Below the pieces are notes generated by a model. That model did not search any database. It worked only from the letters and a program-made list of their open reading frames with translations, and had not been told where the DNA came from. The position numbers and the translations under genes were made by a program. This document shows positions 58,910 to 64,000 of a DNA stretch of 64,000 nt, piece by piece (the first letter of the stretch is position 1; every line of letters starts with the position of its first letter). Origin of the DNA: Primulina eburnea (lineage: Eukaryota > Streptophyta > Magnoliopsida > Lamiales > Gesneriaceae); the NCBI RefSeq assembly GCF_022965805.1, contig NC_133101.1:14293054-14357053 (forward strand), given 5' to 3'.

Positions 58910-59762
58910 TAACTGAGTTAATAAAGGAAACTGATTAGGATAAATCAATTAAACCAAGTATATTGCGAAAATGAGAAAACTTAGTCTCGCCCAGTGGTTT
59001 GGTGAAGATATCAGCTGCTTGCTGCTCAGTTGAGACGTATTCCAATCTGATGTTCTTCTTTAAGATATGATCTCTGATGAAGTAATGTCTGACATCTATG
59101 TGCTTTGTCCTGGAGTGAAGAACTGGATTATAAGTAATAGCGATTGTGCTTGTGTTGTCACAAAATATGGGAGATTCCTTTGCATCAACACCATAATCTT
59201 TTAGTTGTTACTGAATTCAGAGTAGTTGAGCACAGCAGCTTCCAGCAGCAAGATATTCTGCTTCAGTTGTGGAAGTTGCTATGGATGTTTGCTTCTTACT
59301 GGACCAAGAGATCAGTCTGTCTCCTAGAAACTGACATGATCCACTTGTACTCTTTTGATCAAGCTTGCATCCTGCATAATCTGCATCTGAATAACCAACT
59401 AAATTCAAAGATGAGTCTTTAGGATACCATAATCCAACATTTTGTGTGCCTTTAAGATATTTCAGGATACTCTTGGCAGCTGAAAAGTGTGATAGCTTAG
59501 GATTTGCTTGAAATATTTCACACATACATACAGCAAACACAATATCAGGACGACTAGCAGTTAGGTACACAAGCTTAGGATTTGCTTGAAATCTTTCACA
59601 CATACATACAGCAAACACAATATCAAGACGACTAGCAGTTAGGTACAATAATGAACCTATTAAACCTCTGTAAAGCGTCGTCTCAACTGATGTTCCCCCT
59701 TGATCAGTGTCTACTTTAACTGATGATCTCATGGGAGTACTTGCAGCTGAACATGATTCCAT
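58910..59762 (-). pseudogene. RNase H of SIRE-2, with duplication and stops
   Basis: The frame from 59762 ([11 protein letters not shown], then TSGSCQFLGDRLISWSSKKQ) holds a 78-bp in-frame tandem duplication (59494-59571 and 59572-59649) encoding the YLTASR-DIVFAVCMCE segment twice. At 59217-59219 Trp has become TGA, and three codons on a Gln has become TAA. After these, HSRTKHIDVRHYFIRDHI and ADIFTKPLGE are still readable to about 58940. Confidence 0.8.
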
Positions 59763-60625
59763 GCAAATTTCTTTAGCAATTCCTTTGTGTATTTGGTTTG
59801 ACTGATAAAAGTTCCTGAATCCAGTTGCTTCACTTGTAAACCGAGGAAGAATGTCAGTTCACCCATCATACTCATTTCGAATTTATCCTGCATCAGCTTA
59901 GCAAATTTCTCGCATAATTTGGGGTTAGTTGACCCAAATATGATATCATCAACATATATTTGAACAAGTAAAATATGATCATTCTTGGAAAATTTGAACA
60001 ATGTCTTATCAACTGATCCAACAGAAAAATTGTGATCAGTTAGAAATTTTGAAAGAGTTTCGTACCAAGCTCTTGGAGCTTGTTTAAGACCGTATAAGGC
60101 TTTGTTCAAATGATAGACATGATCAAGAAAGTGATGATTGACAAAACCTGGAGGTTGTTCAACATATACTTCTTTCTGCAACTGTCCATTTAGGAATGCA
60201 CTTTTTACATCCATTTGATAGACTTTGAAGTTCTTGAACGATGCGTAGGCAAGGAATATTCTGATTGCTTCCAGTCTTGCAACTGGTGCATATGTCTCGT
60301 CATAATCAATTCTTTCTTCCTGCCTGTAGCCCTGTGCCACTAGTCTTGCTTTGTTACGCACAACTGAACCATCTTCGTTCAGTTTGTTCCTGTACACCCA
60401 CTTTGTACCTATAACAGTTTTTGAAATTTGTCTTGGAACTAAGTTCCAGACGTTGTTATGGACAAACTGATTTAGCTCCTCTTGCATTGAATTTATCCAG
60501 TTAGGATCAGCAAGAGCTTCATCAGTCTTCTTTGGTTCCAATTGAGATACAAAGGCTGAATGAATAAATAGATTGAGCATCTGATTTCTTGTCCTTACCG
60601 GATCAGATGGATTACTTATCACCAA
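59729..60625 (-). CDS. Reverse transcriptase of SIRE-2
   Basis: 298 codons with a complete copia RT core: [79 protein letters not shown] and catalytic [11 protein letters not shown]. The core is intact in this stretch. One base is lost near 59760 (between KKF and MESC), which shifts frame into RNase H. The conserved KSAFLNG here is the site where SIRE-1 was cut by the gypsy insertion. Confidence 0.88.
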   Translation of the reverse strand: MVISNPSDPVRTRNQMLNLFIHSAFVSQLEPKKTDEALADPNWINSMQEELNQFVHNNVWNLVPRQISKTVIGTKWVYRNKLNEDGSVVRNKARLVAQGYRQEERIDYDETYAPVARLEAIRIFLAYASFKNFKVYQMDVKSAFLNGQLQKEVYVEQPPGFVNHHFLDHVYHLNKALYGLKQAPRAWYETLSKFLTDHNFSVGSVDKTLFKFSKNDHILLVQIYVDDIIFGSTNPKLCEKFAKLMQDKFEMSMMGELTFFLGLQVKQLDSGTFISQTKYTKELLKKFAWNHVQLQVLP

Positions 60626-60672
60626 TTCTGGAGGATGTGATTTCTTCCATCTGAGTTCAGCGTTTGTTGATT

Positions 60673-62221
60673 CTAAATTAGCAACTGTTTCTGTATGAAA
60701 CTGATTGTTTCAGTTTCTGTTGGAGCTGTTTCAGTTGGTAACTGAATATCATTTGTTTGCTCCACTAACTGATTATCAAGATTAGCTTCCAGTTCAGCAG
60801 ATTGATCTAATATCTCTGGCTCAGGTGTTTGGAGGTTGCTATGATTTATATGAATATCTTCTTCATCATCATCCTCCAAACTGATATCTGTAAATCTATC
60901 AGCTAGCTCAACTGTATCAGTTGGCTTAATAGTTAATGCAGATTCATCAAACACAACATGGATAGATTCCTCAACGTTCAAAGTATTTTTGTTGAAGACT
61001 CTATAAGCTTTACTCACTGATGAATCACCAAAAAATATTCCTTCTGCAGATTTAGCATCAAAGGATTTTAAAAATGTTTTACCATTGTCGAGTATAAAAC
61101 ATCTGCAGCCGAATATTTTAAAGTAAGAAACAACACTCTTTCTTCCATGCCAGATCTCATAAGGTGTTTTCATATGATTCTTATTAATCATTGATTTGTT
61201 TTGAGTGTAAAACGCAGTGTTCACTGCCTCTGCCCAAAATCTTTGAGAGATACCAGAATCAGCAAGCATTGTTCTAGCAGCGTCTTTGAGGGTCCTGTTT
61301 CTTCTTTCAGCTACACCATTTGCTGAGGAGTTCTAGCTGCTGAGAGCTCATGCCTGATTCCGGTATTCTTTAAATAATTTGAAAGAATTTGATTAATAAA
61401 TTCAGTTCGTCGATCGGATCTGATTCTATCAATTCCAACTCATTTTTCATTTGATAATATTTTTAAAAGCTTAATCAGTTGAGCAGCAGTTTGGTCTTTG
61501 GATTTGAGAAATATAACCCAAGTAAATCTGGAAAGTCATCTACGACCACCAAGGTGTATTTCATTCCCCCTAAGCTCATGACTGGTATTGGACCAAATAG
61601 ATCCATATGTAACAGCTCTAAGCATCGGGAAGAAGATTTACGACCCTTGTTCTTAAAAGAAAATTTGATTTGTTTACCAAACTGACATGCTGAGCAAATT
61701 TTATCTTTGGTAAAATCCATTTTGGGCAGTCCAGTAACAAGATCGTGGTTACTCAAATATGCAATAGATTTGAAATTCAAGTGGTTTAACCTCTTATGCC
61801 ACAACCAGTTTTTAGAGGATTTTGAAGCAATAAAACATACTGGTGCATAAGGTTGATCATTCCAGCTGACTTTATAAGTGTTTCCACACCTTTTGCCAGT
61901 TAGAATGATCTCTTCAGTTGAGCTTTTGACTGAACACAAGTGCTTGTCAAATTGAACTGAAAATCCATTATCGCATAACTGACTGATGCTGATCAGATTA
62001 TACTTAAGATTCTCAACTAGTAAGACATCATTGATAATAAAATTACCATGGATAAGCTTACCCTTACCCACAGTTTTACCTTTGGAATTGTCTCCAAAAC
62101 TGATGTTTGGACCATTGTACTTAATTAGTTGGGATAGTAAGTTTGCATCTCCTGTCATATGTCGTGAACATCCACTATCCAAATACCAGACTGATTCTTT
62201 GCTAGTACCTGTTATCTGCAT
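60673..62221 (-). pseudogene. Protease and integrase of SIRE-2, frameshifted
   Basis: 62221-61475: copia protease (WYLDSGCSRHMTG), the pre-integrase segment (WLWHKRLNHLNFKSI), the integrase zinc finger (CSACQFGKQ) and the first catalytic Asp (LLHMDLFGPI, VVVDDF). One T is missing near 61535. The next stretch holds RTPQQ with one A missing near 61318. 61269-60673 resumes (MLADSGISQRFWAEAVN, TPYEIWHGRKSVVSYFKIFG). Integrase would insert the cDNA into the chromosome; the two frameshifts prevent a full product. Confidence 0.82.
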
Positions 62222-62281
62222 TCACACACAATGCATAACTTTGGTACCCATATCTATTTGGGTCCTAAACGGATTAGTCCC

Positions 62282-63367
62282 TTAGGAATCCAGACCTGGT
62301 TCTGACTCTTCGCTGTCAGATTCTGCCCATTTATCTTTGCTCTCTTCAGCTAAGAGTACCTTATGTTTCTTTCTGTAAGGCTTCTTTTCATCCTTAGATC
62401 TCCTCTTGTGCTCATAGGATTTCTTCTTTCTTTCAGTTGAAGCTTGACTGTCCTTCTTAGGTTTGGGATAGTCATCAATGAAATGACCTGGTTTACCACA
62501 GTTGTAACATGCACTTGATTCTTCTCTGGACTTGTTTCTCTGATAGTGCTTTTGGAAGTTCCCTTGATTTTTTCTCATAAACCTTCCAAACTTCTTGAAA
62601 AACAATGACATGGCATCATTGCTCAGTTGATCGGCAGCTTTCTCAACTGAACCAGTTGGTTCTGTTCTTACAGCAGCTAATGCAGTAGTGGCTGCTGGTG
62701 TAGAGGGTTCTCCTTCTCGAGTTTGCAGCTCAAACTCATAAGCCTTTAGATCAGCAAATAGATCATGAAGCTCAACTTTGTTTAAGTCTTTGGACTCCCT
62801 CATTGCCATAGTTTTGACATCCCATTCTTTGGGAAGACCCCTGATTACTTTCAATGCCACCTCTTTGTTTGTATACACTTTTCCAAGTGCATTTAGCTCA
62901 TTTATGATGCAGCTGGTTCTTTCATTATATTCATGCATTGTTTCTCCAGCTTTCATCTTGATGTTGTCAAACTTCTGCACAGCAACAGAAAGTTTGTTTT
63001 CCTTGGTTTGTTCATTTCCTTCACACAGCTGGATCAACTTCTCCCAAATCTCTTTGGCTGTTCTGCACATCTTGATTTTACTGAACGTTACTTTGTCCAG
63101 TGTTTTATACAATATATCCTTTGCTACATTGTCAAGATTCGTTTTTCTCTTATCCTCAGCAGTCCACTCATCTCTAGGTTTTTCAATTCTGTGAGGTGCC
63201 CTGTCAGTGATTGCGACCGCTGTGTTTGCTTTGAGAATTTTCATTGGTCCGTCAGTTATCACGTACCACATGTCATCGTCTTGTGCAGCTAAGTGAGCCT
63301 GCATCCTGATTTTTCATTCATCAAAATCTTCCCTGGAAAACATAGGGATCTTGTTGAATGAAGACAT
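62282..63367 (-). pseudogene. Gag of SIRE-2
   Basis: The probable start is ATG 63367 (MSSFNKIPMFSRED). A TGG-to-TGA stop at 63314-63316 follows, then an open frame 63304-62282 (340 codons). The core matches the UBN2/Retrotran_gag type of copia elements (AKEIWEKLIQLCEG, VKTMAMRESKDLNKVELHDL). The zinc knuckle near 62500 reads CYNCGKPGHFIDDY: the last Cys of CCHC is Tyr, so zinc binding is doubtful. A Lys/Glu-rich tail follows. Confidence 0.8.
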
Positions 63368-63403
63368 AGTGAATCAGTTTGAATGTAGATATTCTTTGAC
63401 AAG

Positions 63404-63423
63404 ATAGAACCGCTCTAATAACA
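63404..63423 (-). promoter_or_regulatory. Primer binding site of SIRE-2 (degenerate tRNA-Met type)
   Basis: The minus strand reads GTGTTATTAGAGCGGTTC next to the LTR, resembling the TGGTATCAGAGC-type site with changes. Confidence 0.6.
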
Positions 63424-63425
63424 CT

Positions 63426-64000
63426 TGAAGGGATCGGTTAACTAGATGGGAAGTGTTTAGAAGGGGGGGTTGAATAAACACTTTACTGATTTTAAAAATT
63501 CTTCGAAGATAGAGTTCAGTTTTGTTACAAACTGACTCTAGTATCTTGTCGGTCAATAATAATCAGTTAAACTGATGAAACAGTTGCGGAATAAACACTG
63601 AATAAGAGATAGAATAACTAACTGAAAAGTATAACTGAAATAAAAGAGCACAAATTGTTTCTGGATGTTCGGAGACTTGAATAACTCCTACGTCACCCCT
63701 TCTATCACGAAGATAGGATATTCACTAAAAGACTTTGATCAAAGACAATAAAATGCACTGACCCACTTCAGTATTGACTTATCAATTGCCAAAACTGAAA
63801 CTCTTAGTATACAACACTTTCTACAAATCGTAACTGATCTAAGCACAGCTTATAAAATCTATCAAAGATTACATAGTGCTTTACAAGCTCAATAACGTAG
63901 CCTTGAATGCTACTGATATATCTGATAAGCGTGAGCTTTAGATTTATGAATGTGAGTAGATATTTTTGCAGAGTAAAAGCAAGTAGAATGGAGTAGTTGA
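63426..64000 (-). repeat. 5' LTR of SIRE-2, truncated by the window edge
   Basis: Starts TGAAGGGATCGG on the plus strand, as at 55420, and matches the 3' LTR along its whole visible length with scattered single-base differences. Confidence 0.88.

Larger units (their letters stand above)
55420..64000 (-). mobile_element. Ty1/copia SIRE-type retrotransposon (SIRE-2), nearly complete but inactive
   Basis: Minus order: 5' LTR (from beyond 64000 to 63426), primer site, gag, protease, integrase, RT, RNase H, extra ORF, polypurine tract, 3' LTR (56400-55420). It is inserted into a gypsy gag; the left target flank is TACAT (55415-55419). Lesions are listed under the individual genes. Relative to SIRE-1, about 1 kb between RNase H and the extra ORF is deleted. 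Confidence 0.9.

Overview
The window is repeat-rich nuclear DNA from a flowering plant. The evidence is several plant-specific LTR-retrotransposon lineages (Tat-type and chromovirus Ty3/gypsy, SIRE-type Ty1/copia), a CACTA-type DNA transposon remnant, a hAT MITE, and one intron-rich host gene, a plant TFIIIC 90-kDa-like (WD40 plus TFIIIC zinc finger) locus. A eudicot, perhaps an asterid, is my guess; nothing here proves it. No bacterial, organellar, CRISPR, tRNA or rRNA features were seen.

Layout. 1-4353: 5' part of a broken Tat-type gypsy element (minus), ending in a 342-bp LTR. 5508-11851: 3' half of a SIRE copia element (minus; 'SIRE-1') with LTR, a long extra ORF and an unusual antisense ORF; its reverse transcriptase is cut at 11851/11852 by a young chromovirus gypsy element (plus; LTRs 11852-13092 and 17747-18987; nearly intact gag-pol 13179-17607). 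17.1-22.5 kb is a giant palindrome of that element's pol tail and LTR. It is followed by an indel-ridden pol fragment, 100 Ns (23542-23641) and another inverted integrase piece; I read 18.99-24.27 kb as probable mis-assembly. 24275-27333: integrase tail and 2.4-kb 3' LTR of a second chromovirus.

27334-42699 holds the host locus. A TFIIIC90-like gene on the minus strand (36664-42699) has its last exons duplicated in inverted orientation at 27488-28947, with 2.4-kb arms (27334-29754 and 35859-38275) and a 6.1-kb spacer. The spacer carries a CACTA remnant, a decayed gypsy fragment, a tandem repeat and a 231-bp hAT MITE. Both copies are broken, but at different places.

42878-48954: gypsy element (plus) with a truncated 5' LTR, a readable gag, a collapsed pol and a 2.28-kb 3' LTR. 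48955-55419: another gypsy element (minus) with a long LTR and pol broken mainly by in-frame stops. Its gag is interrupted at 55420 by a SIRE element (minus; 55420-64000, 5' LTR running off the window; 'SIRE-2').

The coding content is therefore almost entirely retrotransposon polyprotein: Gag, aspartic protease, reverse transcriptase, RNase H, integrase, plus the SIRE extra ORF. Only the 11.85-18.99 kb gypsy looks close to functional, and it has one gag frameshift. The observations I rate highest are the inverted pair of differently damaged TFIIIC90-like copies, the antisense ORF with TATA box and polyadenylation signal inside SIRE-1, hairpin-type repeat arrays upstream of the TATA box in two unrelated LTR families, and the palindrome next to the gap.
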